DNA from: Granulicella mallensis
GTDB taxonomy: Bacteria > Acidobacteriota > Terriglobia > Terriglobales > Acidobacteriaceae
DNA: 64,000 nt
Direction: 5' to 3'
Assembly (NCBI RefSeq): GCF_014203225.1
Contig: NZ_JACHIO010000001.1
Location: 124,001 to 188,000 of the forward strand
The position numbers and the translations under genes were made by a program. Shown here one piece after another: positions 47,716-56,194 of this stretch (its first letter is position 1; every line of letters starts with the position of its first letter). The notes under the pieces were generated by a model that did not search any database, was not told the DNA's origin, and saw nothing but the letters and a program-made list of their open reading frames with translations.

Positions 47716-49113
47716 ATGAATCGTTCGTGGACCAAGAAGGCTGTTAGTGGAAGCCTGGTAAGGGTTGCCAGTGCCTTGCTGTTGATCTCTATTCCGTGCC
47801 CGGCGCTATTGGCGCAGAACGCGGTTGACCTCAAGCCGACCCCGCAGCAGACCGAGTGGCAGGATATGGAGATTGGCGTCATCCTGCACTTCGACACGAA
47901 CACCTTCCTCAACCAGGAGTGGGGCGATGGAACAGCGAGCCCGAAGGTCTTCAACCCGACGAACTTCAATCCCGACCAGTGGATGAAGGCCATCAAAGCT
48001 TCAGGTGCGAAGTATGTAGTGATGGTAGCCAAGCATCACGATGGTTTCGCCCTTTGGCCCACGGGACAAACCGACTACAGCATCAAGCAAAGCCCCTGGA
48101 AGGATGGAAAGGGAGACGTTGTGCGCGAGGTGGCAAACGCTGCACGGGCCAACGGTCTAAAGTTCGGCATCTACCTTTCGCCATGGGATCGCCACGAGCC
48201 GAAGTACAAGGATCCGGTAGCGTACGACAAGTATTACAACGCGGAGCTTGAAGAGTTGGTCACGAACTATGGTGACCTGGCCGAGTTCTGGCTGGATGGT
48301 GCAGGCAGCACCGGCAGAACCTACAACTTCCCACGCATCATCGAGACCCTGCGCACGTATCAGCCGAACACAATTGTGTTTGCAGATACTTCACTGTTTG
48401 AGTACGGCGATGCACGCTGGGCTGGCGATGAGTCAGGCAAGATCGAGTATCAGAACTGGAACGTCATCGATCGCCATGGGTATCTTCGCTGGCGTCCCGT
48501 GGAAGTAGATACACCGCTGCGCAAGTTCCACTGGTTCTGGCATCCGAATGATGAAGCCTCGCTGAAGAGTGTGGACGAGTTGATCGACAGTTACGAAAAC
48601 TCGGTTGGCCACGGCGGCCAGTGGATGTTGGGCGTTGCTCCTGACAATCGCGGTCTGCTGCCGGATGTCGATGTTGCCCGGCTCCACGAACTCGGCGAAG
48701 CCATCACCTCGCGGTACGGCCATGGACTGCTTCACCCGCAGATGACCACGGATGCAAACACAGCCAAGGCCCTCGACGACGACGCGTCTACCTTCTGGAG
48801 CGCACCGGCTGACTCGCATTCAGCAACGCTTGAAGTGCAGTTGCCGCATGCTGTGACGTTTGACCACGCACTCACCATGGAGTGGCTCGTGGAAGGCCAG
48901 CAGGTGCAGCAGTACAGCATCGATGCCTTCGTAGATGGCGCATGGAAGACGGTAGTTTCTAGCTATGCGATTGGGCATAAGAAGATCGATCACTTTGCCC
49001 CGGTCAAGGCGCAGCGCGTGAGATTGCATATCCTGACCAGTGCCGGTGTTGCACGCATCCGGACCTTCCAAATTTACTCATTGGATGGCACTAAGGTAGA
49101 AGCATCGCGATAG
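47716..49113 (+). CDS. Secreted GH29 alpha-L-fucosidase
   Basis: A 465-residue enzyme with a signal peptide ending near LLAQN. The catalytic domain shows VVMVAKHHDGFALWPT, FGIYLSPWDRHEP and the nucleophile Asp194 in EFWLDGAGS. The last ~130 residues look like an F5/8-type C (CBM32-like) module (DDDASTFWSAPAD, VRLHILTSAGVARIRTFQIY). The frame opens at 47656, but the ATG at 47716 follows AGGAG at four bases. It sits 100 bp after GH35. Confidence 0.92.
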   Translation: MNRSWTKKAVSGSLVRVASALLLISIPCPALLAQNAVDLKPTPQQTEWQDMEIGVILHFDTNTFLNQEWGDGTASPKVFNPTNFNPDQWMKAIKASGAKYVVMVAKHHDGFALWPTGQTDYSIKQSPWKDGKGDVVREVANAARANGLKFGIYLSPWDRHEPKYKDPVAYDKYYNAELEELVTNYGDLAEFWLDGAGSTGRTYNFPRIIETLRTYQPNTIVFADTSLFEYGDARWAGDESGKIEYQNWNVIDRHGYLRWRPVEVDTPLRKFHWFWHPNDEASLKSVDELIDSYENSVGHGGQWMLGVAPDNRGLLPDVDVARLHELGEAITSRYGHGLLHPQMTTDANTAKALDDDASTFWSAPADSHSATLEVQLPHAVTFDHALTMEWLVEGQQVQQYSIDAFVDGAWKTVVSSYAIGHKKIDHFAPVKAQRVRLHILTSAGVARIRTFQIYSLDGTKVEASR

Positions 49114-49217
49114 ATCGAAGTGAGGAGTGGCCCATGACAAGGGCCACTCCGTTCCCTGCCAGTGAGCGTTCGTTGGCAGACGCAAGGCAACTCGCGAAAT
49201 CCGGAAAGTGGCGAACG

Positions 49218-51842
49218 ATGAAGAAGCAACGCAAATTGGGGATGGCCATTGGGCTCCTCTGGGTCTGCACCGCCTGCTTTGGGCAGGAGGTTTGTTCGAA
49301 CAAGCAAACCCCGCAGCAGATTGACGCCCGCATCGACGAGCTGATTGCGAAGATGACGGTGCCGGAACGCATTGCCCAGTTGCAGGATCGTGCACCCGCC
49401 ATAGAACGCCTTGGTCTGCCTTCGTACAACTGGTGGAACGAAGGGCTTCACGGCCTGGCACGTGATGGCTATGCCACCGTATTTCCGCAGGCGATCGGGC
49501 TGGCCGCAACGTGGGATGCCCCTCTGCTACACGACGTGGGCGACGTTGTTTCAACGGAGGCGCGCGCCAAGTTCTACGGCCATGGCGGAGAGAATACTCC
49601 GCGTTTTGGAGGCCTTACCGTGTGGTCGCCTAACATCAACATCTTTCGTGATCCGCGCTGGGGCCGCGGACAGGAGACCTACGGCGAAGATCCATTTCTG
49701 ACAGCAATGCTCGGAACACAGTTCGTGGAAGGCGTGCAGGGAAACGATCCGTTTTATTTGAAGGCAGATGCCACACCGAAACATTTTGCGGCGCATAGCG
49801 GACCCGAGGAAGGCCGCGACAGCTTCAATGCCGTAGTCTCGCCACACGATCTTGCCGACACATATCTGCCCGCGTTTCATGCACTCACAACCAACGCCCA
49901 TGCGGCAGCGCTGATGTGCTCCTACAACGAGATCGACGGGACACCTTCCTGCGCCAGCGGTAACAATCTGCAGGATCTCGTCCGCGAGCGCTGGGGATTC
50001 AAGGGCTATGTCGTCTCCGATTGCGACGCCGTCGGCAATATTGCCGGATACCACCACTTCGCCACGGACAATGCCCATGGCGCAGCGGACGCACTGAACG
50101 CAGGTGTAGACCTGGACTGCGGGAACACCTATGCCGCCTTGTCGAAGAGCCTAGAGCAGAACCTTACGACGGAAGCAAAGCTGAACCAGGCGCTGCACCG
50201 GCTGCTGCTGGCGCGTGTGCGGTTGGGAATGATGGACCCGCTGTCGTGCTCATCCTATCGCAGCATCGGAGCGGAAGAACTCGATTCGCCCGCACACCAT
50301 AGGCTTGCGCTGCGCGCGGCAGAGGAATCCATTGTGCTGCTGAAGAACGATGGAGTTCTTCCGCTGCAAGCCGCAACACAGAAGGTATCGGTGATAGGTC
50401 CCACCGCCGACATGGTTAAGGTGCTGGAGGCCAACTACCATGGCACAGCTCTTCACCCCATCACTCCGCTGGACGGCGTTCGTTCCCGCTTTCACGATGT
50501 GAGCTACGCACAGGGCAGCTTGTTGGCAGAGGGTGTCTCCGCGCCGGTGCCGCGCAATGCGCTACGCGTTGCTGCGGCTCCGGGCTCTCCTGCCGGGCTC
50601 CATGCGGAGTACTTCGACAAAGCCTCGCTGGACGGCACACCCGCAGTCCAGAACACGGTGGAGAAGATCGACTTCGACCTGAATCGCGTGAGCTTCCTGC
50701 CCGCTCTCAAGTCGAAGCAATACGCCGCCCGCTGGACGGGCTTTCTTGTGCCGCCGGCAGCAGGCTCCTATACGCTCCGGGTCAACGTAGAGCGTTGCTG
50801 GGACTGCACGACGCATGATGGCTTCCGCCTCTTCGTAGACGACAAGCTTGTGCTGGAGAACCACGGAGCAAAGGGGGATGCCGACCACAAGACGTTCGAC
50901 TTCGCCGACACCGCACCCCACGCGATCCGACTGGAGTACCTGCATAGCGGTGAAGATGACGGCGTGGCGCTGGAATGGGAGCCTCCCGCAGCAGCCCTAC
51001 TGGATCAGGCTGTACAAACCGCGGCAAAATCCGACGTCATCGTCGCCTTCGTTGGCCTCTCTCCCGATCTCGAGGGCGAAGCTCTGCAGCTTCGCCTGAA
51101 AGGGTTCAACGGAGGCGATCGCACCAGCCTGAATCTGCCTGAGGCACAGCGTACCCTCCTCAGCCGTCTCACCCAATTGCACAAACCAATGATCGTCGTA
51201 CTTACGTCCGGGTCGGCAGTGGCTCTCGGTCCTGAAGCCAAGGATGCAGCCGGAGTCCTCGAGGCCTGGTACCCTGGCGAAGCCGGAGGGGAAGCTCTTG
51301 CAGAGATACTGGCCGGCAACGTGAACCCGTCCGGTCGCCTGCCTGTGACCTTCTATCGTTCCGTGGATGACCTGCCAGCCTTCACGGACTACAGCATGGC
51401 GCACCGCACCTATCGTTATTTCGACGGTCCAGTGCTGTTCCCCTTCGGCTATGGCCTCAGCTACAGCCGTTTTCAATATGGACAGCTACGGCTATCCACT
51501 CACACGCTCAAGACGTCCGAGCCACTGTTGGCGACGGTGACAGTACACAACGAGAGCCAGCGCGAAGGCATTGAGGTAGCGGAACTCTATCTGCAGCCGC
51601 CCCAGGCTTCCGGAGCTCCCCGCCTCACACTGCAGGGCGTGCAACGCATCTCGCTTCGCCCGGGAGAAACACGTGAGCTTACGTTCAAGTTGACGCCCGG
51701 CCAGATGAGTACCGTTGATACCTCCGGCGCACGGGCAGTCCGAGCGGGAGAGTACAAGCTTTTCGTGGGCGGAGTGCAGCCGGACTTGAACGCGAGCAAG
51801 GGAGTTGCGTTCAGGATCGAAGGAGCATCGCTGCCGCAATAG
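49218..51842 (+). CDS. Secreted GH3 beta-glycosidase with PA14 insert
   Basis: An 874-residue enzyme of the beta-xylosidase/beta-glucosidase family 3. Features in order: signal peptide, NWWNEGLHGLAR, KHFAAHSGPEEGRD, nucleophile Asp268 in VVSDCDAV, a PA14-like insert around residues 460-610 (GLHAEYFDKASLDG, HDGFRLFVDDKLVLEN) in the second domain, GRLPVTFYRS, and a fibronectin-III-like end (VQRISLRPGETRELTF). The NWWNEGLHG and SGPEEGRD motifs are typical of the xylosidase-type subgroup. The frame opens at 49134; the ATG at 49218, 10 bases after GGAAAG, gives the signal peptide. It lies 104 bp after GH29. Confidence 0.92.
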   Translation: MKKQRKLGMAIGLLWVCTACFGQEVCSNKQTPQQIDARIDELIAKMTVPERIAQLQDRAPAIERLGLPSYNWWNEGLHGLARDGYATVFPQAIGLAATWDAPLLHDVGDVVSTEARAKFYGHGGENTPRFGGLTVWSPNINIFRDPRWGRGQETYGEDPFLTAMLGTQFVEGVQGNDPFYLKADATPKHFAAHSGPEEGRDSFNAVVSPHDLADTYLPAFHALTTNAHAAALMCSYNEIDGTPSCASGNNLQDLVRERWGFKGYVVSDCDAVGNIAGYHHFATDNAHGAADALNAGVDLDCGNTYAALSKSLEQNLTTEAKLNQALHRLLLARVRLGMMDPLSCSSYRSIGAEELDSPAHHRLALRAAEESIVLLKNDGVLPLQAATQKVSVIGPTADMVKVLEANYHGTALHPITPLDGVRSRFHDVSYAQGSLLAEGVSAPVPRNALRVAAAPGSPAGLHAEYFDKASLDGTPAVQNTVEKIDFDLNRVSFLPALKSKQYAARWTGFLVPPAAGSYTLRVNVERCWDCTTHDGFRLFVDDKLVLENHGAKGDADHKTFDFADTAPHAIRLEYLHSGEDDGVALEWEPPAAALLDQAVQTAAKSDVIVAFVGLSPDLEGEALQLRLKGFNGGDRTSLNLPEAQRTLLSRLTQLHKPMIVVLTSGSAVALGPEAKDAAGVLEAWYPGEAGGEALAEILAGNVNPSGRLPVTFYRSVDDLPAFTDYSMAHRTYRYFDGPVLFPFGYGLSYSRFQYGQLRLSTHTLKTSEPLLATVTVHNESQREGIEVAELYLQPPQASGAPRLTLQGVQRISLRPGETRELTFKLTPGQMSTVDTSGARAVRAGEYKLFVGGVQPDLNASKGVAFRIEGASLPQ

Positions 51843-51846
51843 CTAA

Positions 51847-51874
51847 CTGCCGATCGCGATAGCGCGATCGGCAG
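51847..51874. terminator. Stem-loop between convergent GH3 and PLP-enzyme genes
   Basis: A perfect 11-bp stem (51847-51857 with 51864-51874), loop GATAGC, four bases past the GH3 stop. No U-tract, but the position between convergent genes suits termination. Confidence 0.55.
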
Positions 51875-51883
51875 ATATCAAAC

Positions 51884-53290
51884 CTAGGCTTTTGGTGCTG
51901 CACTGAATATCTCGACAAGCCTGTCTGCAATGATCTTGTCTTCGCCTTCTTTCAATTGCCAGACGGCAAACCCAAATGTGTTTGGATTCTTCGCTGCGCT
52001 CTCAGCGTGTTTCGGCTTTTCGACCTTGGCGGCCGACTTATCCGGATGTGCGTCGGGGTTCCGTCCTCGCATACCCCCCGAATCAGCTCCCATGCTCCCG
52101 ATCCCGACGGGCTGCGTAGCCGCCAGCTGAAGCATCACCTCGTGTCCCGTGATCGCAAGCTTCGAGGAGTCGATCATCCAGCTATAGCTTGGTGTGACAT
52201 TTCCAAGCGCCTGAGGATCGAACTCCCGAGGCAGGGCTTTGACACCGAACTTTGCTACCGCGTCAGAGATCACTTGCGCGCGAGCGTCATACATTCTTAG
52301 CGTAGCGTCGTAATCCTGATTGACGAATATCTCCAGTGCCTTCAGCAAGCCAAAGATAGTCTCCTTGCCAACCTTGCAGCACCGTCCGATACGGTCTTCC
52401 TGCGGACTCATATTCATCAGAGCCCAGTGGATTAACTCTTCTTTGCCGATCAGAATTCCGGATGCCTGGGGTCCGCAGATATCCTTGCCGCCGCTGAAGG
52501 TCACCATGTCGAAACCGATCGCTGGATACTCCCAAAGACGCGATACCGGTGGCACATCAGCCGAGGCGTCGTTGAAGGTATAGATGCCGTGCTTCCTGGC
52601 GATCTCCACGGTCTCCGGCCCACTCACCTTGCCCTTATCGGAGAGGATATTCGTGAAGTGGATGGCGAGTGTCCTGGGATTGATCGCGGCGATCATCTCC
52701 TCGCGCGTTTCGACCTCGATCAACTTCGCGCCGGTCTGGCGTATCTGATGGTCGAAAGCATACCGGTGGCTCTTTTGAATAATGACCTCTGTCCGGGGAA
52801 ACCCTGTTACATCAGGACAGGCCTTGAGGCGAGGCTCAAGATCCTGCGTCATCATTCCGGCATAGCCAACCACCATGGCGGCAGCTGCGCCGCCGGTGAC
52901 TAGTCCCGTATATCCCGCGGGTGACTTACATAGCTTGGCAATAAATTTTCCCGCCGCAACTTCCAGTTCGTCGATCAAGACAAAATGCTCGTTGCCGCGA
53001 CGAATAAGTTCCATAACCTCGGGCTTCATCACGGAGCCACCGATCACAGTCACGGTACCCACGATATTGATGAGAGGCTTTACTCCAAGCTCGGCATAGA
53101 TATCCCCGGTTGAACCTAGCCCTGAGGTGATCGGCACGATAGGATGGCCGTCAATCTTCGACAGGGAGTGTTCGTGTTCGCCCACAAGCAGCTCTGAACC
53201 TTTTGCCTCGCGTCCGGCAAACAAACTTCCGCTCGCTGCACCCAACATAGAAAGAAAGGACCGACGACTCCAACCGAACTTCAAATTCAT
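51884..53290 (-). CDS. Tat-exported SelA-like PLP-dependent enzyme (copy 1)
   Basis: A 468-residue fold-type-I PLP enzyme of the SelA/DgaE family. The cofactor Lys is Lys269 in TFSGGKDICGPQASG; the ring-binding Asp region is NDASADVPPVS; HRYAFDH precedes it. DgaE relatives release ammonia from D-glucosaminate 6-phosphate. Unlike them this protein starts with a Tat signal (SRRSFLSMLGAAS), so it should be folded with PLP and then exported. A Gly/Lys-rich insert near residues 410-440 is absent from copy 2. The ATG at 53290 has GGAG seven bases upstream; the frame opens at 53311. The reaction is inferred from family only. Confidence 0.82.
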   Translation of the reverse strand: MNLKFGWSRRSFLSMLGAASGSLFAGREAKGSELLVGEHEHSLSKIDGHPIVPITSGLGSTGDIYAELGVKPLINIVGTVTVIGGSVMKPEVMELIRRGNEHFVLIDELEVAAGKFIAKLCKSPAGYTGLVTGGAAAAMVVGYAGMMTQDLEPRLKACPDVTGFPRTEVIIQKSHRYAFDHQIRQTGAKLIEVETREEMIAAINPRTLAIHFTNILSDKGKVSGPETVEIARKHGIYTFNDASADVPPVSRLWEYPAIGFDMVTFSGGKDICGPQASGILIGKEELIHWALMNMSPQEDRIGRCCKVGKETIFGLLKALEIFVNQDYDATLRMYDARAQVISDAVAKFGVKALPREFDPQALGNVTPSYSWMIDSSKLAITGHEVMLQLAATQPVGIGSMGADSGGMRGRNPDAHPDKSAAKVEKPKHAESAAKNPNTFGFAVWQLKEGEDKIIADRLVEIFSAAPKA

Positions 53291-53371
53291 GCCAGGACTC
53301 CGTAGGATCAAGAAGTTTTCCGCAAAGATAGGATGTGGATACGGTAAGGTAAACCGTCAGGAACTGCCAGA

Positions 53372-53409
53372 GACAAATGACCTAAGCCTCTTCTAGGTCG
53401 AATGACCTA
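53372..53409. promoter_or_regulatory. GACCTA motif cluster upstream of SelA-like copy 1
   Basis: Three half-sites: GACCTA (53379-53384), its complement TAGGTC (53394-53399) and GACCTA again (53404-53409). The first two form an inverted repeat. The longer string GACAAATGACCTAAGC recurs at 54731 with one change. Confidence 0.45.
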
Positions 53410-53416
53410 CGCAGGA

Positions 53417-54535
53417 TCATCGTGATATCCGCTGTAGGCGTCTCGCTTCAGACCAGGCAAGACGTTCCTCCTCCGTCAACGGGATCGGCAAAGTCCTCTC
53501 CTGCTTCCCTGAATCAAAAGAAGTCTGCAAAATAGCCATCCCAGCCAGAGCATCTTCCAAGGGAATCGGCATGGGTTTCAGCTTTAGGATCGCGTCTCTT
53601 ACCCCTGCATAAAAGAGGCTTTGGTCTGCCGCGGGAACAGGAATCTCGACTCTCTTGCCTGTGGCCCCTTCATAGAGGACACCGGGATCAGGATCGTACC
53701 CAAAGCCCGGCGATCCGGGAAGAACGCCCTGGTTCAATTGCGCTTCCTGGGTATCGGCTCCGTACTTTGCCCAGCTCGCGGTCGTCCCATGGATGATGGT
53801 TCGCGGACCACCGCCGGAGGCGAGTAAGGAAGCATGCAAGATGACTCGGAGGCGATCATAGTTCAGTTGAACATGCGCCCAGTCGTCCGTTTTACCGCCG
53901 TTACGCATGATTCCAAAGCTTGCGTTGACAGAGTGCGGGAGTCCAAAGAGATAGACCGCTGCGTCGATAAGATGCGGACCAAGATCGAACCACAAACCAG
54001 CACCAGGTCCGGGGTCCTCTCGCCACCGCTGGCGGACGTTCGGTCGAAATCGATCCATGTGACATTCAAAGTGCGATATCTCTCCAAGCGCGCCGGACTC
54101 GATGACGGCCTTGCTTGCGAGGATCTCACTATCCCAACGCCGGTTGTGGAAGGCAGTCAGCAACTGTCCATGTTGCCGCGCGAGATCCACGAGAGAACGG
54201 GTTTCATCGAGGCTTACCGTAAAGGGCTTATCAATGACAACGCTTTTGCCGGCGCGCAAGGCAGCCGCAGCCAGGGGATGATGACTATCGTTCGGGCTGG
54301 CAATCACCACGAGATCAACATCGGTGCGGCTAGCGACTTCGCTGGCAGCACAGACATGAACCTCGGGCAGATCCGCTAAGACCGCTTCTTTCCTGCTCGA
54401 TCCAACAACAGTTAGTTCGAGTCCTGCTACGGACCGAATCAGTGGGGCGTGAAACACCCTGCCTACATAGCCATAGCCGATGAGGGCAACCCGAATCTTC
54501 TGCGTTTCGTTATTCATGCTTTGTGACATCTCCAT
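53417..54535 (-). CDS. Gfo/Idh/MocA-family oxidoreductase
   Basis: A 372-residue NAD(P)-dependent sugar oxidoreductase without an export signal. Rossmann motif ALIGYGYVGRVFHAPL, then VVIASPNDSHHPL, the EKP-like VVIDKPFTVSLDE (Asp in place of Glu) and GLWFDLGPHLIDAAVYLFG follow the family. It probably oxidises or epimerises a sugar or sugar acid. The start is uncertain among ATGs at 54535, 54529 and 54517. It precedes SelA-like copy 1 by 126 bp on the same strand and is divergent from the MFS gene, suggesting it acts on the transported compound. Confidence 0.88.
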   Translation of the reverse strand: MEMSQSMNNETQKIRVALIGYGYVGRVFHAPLIRSVAGLELTVVGSSRKEAVLADLPEVHVCAASEVASRTDVDLVVIASPNDSHHPLAAAALRAGKSVVIDKPFTVSLDETRSLVDLARQHGQLLTAFHNRRWDSEILASKAVIESGALGEISHFECHMDRFRPNVRQRWREDPGPGAGLWFDLGPHLIDAAVYLFGLPHSVNASFGIMRNGGKTDDWAHVQLNYDRLRVILHASLLASGGGPRTIIHGTTASWAKYGADTQEAQLNQGVLPGSPGFGYDPDPGVLYEGATGKRVEIPVPAADQSLFYAGVRDAILKLKPMPIPLEDALAGMAILQTSFDSGKQERTLPIPLTEEERLAWSEARRLQRISR

Positions 54536-54835
54536 TACCTATCATCGCGTCAGCTTAGGTTGTGGGCACAGTTAGTCTCAGCTGCCCTCAAAAATCGTAA
54601 CGACATACAGGCAAAGAATTTTTCTTTAAAAACATCTGCCAGGTGGAACTACATGGACTACATGGACGTATTGTTCGGCGAGAAAACGAACGGCTTCACC
54701 TCTCATCCAAATAAATTGTCATACACCTGGGACAAATGCCCTAAGCACTAGAGGCCTCATAGACCTGCTATCGGTTAGAGTGCAAGGGAGATACATATCA
54801 AGCCTTTAAAAGATTTGCGAATCGGGAGAATCAAC
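54536..54835. other. 300-bp divergent promoter region
   Basis: No credible gene. It contains the shared motif at 54731-54746 and a 9-bp tandem repeat (CTACATGGA twice, near 54649-54666). GGGAG precedes the MFS ATG. Confidence 0.55.
54731..54746. promoter_or_regulatory. Shared motif upstream of the MFS gene
   Basis: GACAAATGCCCTAAGC, 15 of 16 bases identical to the string at 53372-53387. It lies about 90 bp before the MFS start and could serve the divergent oxidoreductase gene as well. Confidence 0.5.
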
Positions 54836-56131
54836 ATGGTTGTAGGCCGGCGCACGAGAGTCAGATGGTTTCTGAGTTTCTGGCTCTTCATTCTCAGTGG
54901 AGTCGCCTTCCTTGATCGCACCAATATCTCGATCGCGGGGCTTGATATCAGCCGTGAGTTCGGGCTCAGCAATCAACGTCTGGGTTGGATCTTTTCTGCG
55001 TTTCTGATCGGCTATGCAGGCTTCCAGTTACCTGCAGGCTATCTGGCGGCGCGTTTCGGACCGCGGCGCGTTCTCACCTTTGGGGTGTTCTGGTGGGGCA
55101 TTGCAACGGCACTTACCGCTGTGATGCCTTCAGGGCTCCCGCATTCGCTCGCGCTCTTTATTGCTGTCAGGTTTGCTCTTGGCGCTGGCGAAGCTGTGAT
55201 CTATCCGGCCGCAAATCAATTCGTCGCGAGATGGATACCGCAGCAGGAACGAGGCTTCGTCAATGGACTGATCTTTGCCGGAGTAGGAGCAGGAAGCGGG
55301 CTAACCCCGCCACTGCTCACTTGGATCATTGTCGAGCAAGGTTGGCGCGCCGCTTTCTGGTTCAGCGCCACCATCGGCTTTGCAGCGGGAGCGATCTGGT
55401 GGGTCTTTGCGCGCGATACACCCGAGGATCATCCCGGAGTTGCCAGGTCGGAACTGGTCGAAATCAGGCAAGGGCTGCAATCAAGTTCAGCCGACACCCT
55501 GGAGGGGCCGGTTTCGCAAGGCACAGCCATCTCATGGAGAGCTATTTTCGCGCGAAAGGATCTCGCAGCCTTGATGGCCGGCTATTTCAGCTTTGGCTAT
55601 ATCGCCTGGGTCTTTTTCAGTTGGTTCTTTCTCTATATGGCCCAGGTGCGGGGATTCGATCTAAAGGCCAGCGCCCGCTATGCCATGCTTCCCTTCCTCT
55701 GCATGACCGTCTTCAGCCTCGTTGGTGGCGCCCTGTCCGATTGGTTGACCCGTCTTTACGGGCTGCGCGTGGGACGATGCTATCTTGCAGCGTTTTCCTT
55801 GTTTTTGACGGGTGTATTCCTCGTGCTGGGCTCGCAGGCGAAAAGTCCGCAACTGGCTGGCATCATCCTTGCTGGTGGTGCCGGAGCCCTCTATCTTTCG
55901 CAAAGCACCTTCTGGTCTGTCTCGGTAGATATTGCCGGTCGCAGCTCAGGTGTTTTCTCGTCCATCGTGAATATGGGAGGACAGATAGGCGGTGCGCTCA
56001 CGGCCTCACTCACTCCGTGGATTGCACAGCGTTTCGGCTGGACGACGTCCTTCGCGGTAGCTGCCGCATTTGCAGTCATAGGTGGCCTTTGCTGGCTTGT
56101 CGTCCACCCAGAGAACGCACTGGAAGCATGA
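54836..56131 (+). CDS. MFS transporter, ACS (anion:cation symporter) family
   Basis: A 431-residue, 12-helix inner-membrane carrier. The ACS-type N-terminus is clear: WLFILSGVAFLDRTNISIAG, then GWIFSAFLIGYAGFQLPAGY and the loop RFGPRRV; a second half begins near residue 245. ACS members such as ExuT, GarP, DgoT and GudP import hexuronates, galactonate or glucarate with protons. The ATG at 54836 has GGGAG seven bases upstream; a TTG at 54815 opens the frame. Its position among exported sugar-acid enzymes suggests uptake of their product. Confidence 0.9.
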   Translation: MVVGRRTRVRWFLSFWLFILSGVAFLDRTNISIAGLDISREFGLSNQRLGWIFSAFLIGYAGFQLPAGYLAARFGPRRVLTFGVFWWGIATALTAVMPSGLPHSLALFIAVRFALGAGEAVIYPAANQFVARWIPQQERGFVNGLIFAGVGAGSGLTPPLLTWIIVEQGWRAAFWFSATIGFAAGAIWWVFARDTPEDHPGVARSELVEIRQGLQSSSADTLEGPVSQGTAISWRAIFARKDLAALMAGYFSFGYIAWVFFSWFFLYMAQVRGFDLKASARYAMLPFLCMTVFSLVGGALSDWLTRLYGLRVGRCYLAAFSLFLTGVFLVLGSQAKSPQLAGIILAGGAGALYLSQSTFWSVSVDIAGRSSGVFSSIVNMGGQIGGALTASLTPWIAQRFGWTTSFAVAAAFAVIGGLCWLVVHPENALEA

Positions 56132-56194
56132 AATAGTGGCAGCGCGGTGTTTTGCGCTTGCAAGAGGTGGTCGAAGTGTGGTGCTTTAGGAGCA

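Noticed and set aside
54649-54666. Short tandem repeat CTACATGGA
   Set aside because: Only two full copies in a noncoding gap; too short to interpret.
54985-56136. 383-codon open frame in another frame of the MFS gene
   Set aside because: The MFS frame has clear membrane helices and a good start; this frame is an overlapping shadow rich in Arg, Cys and Ser.
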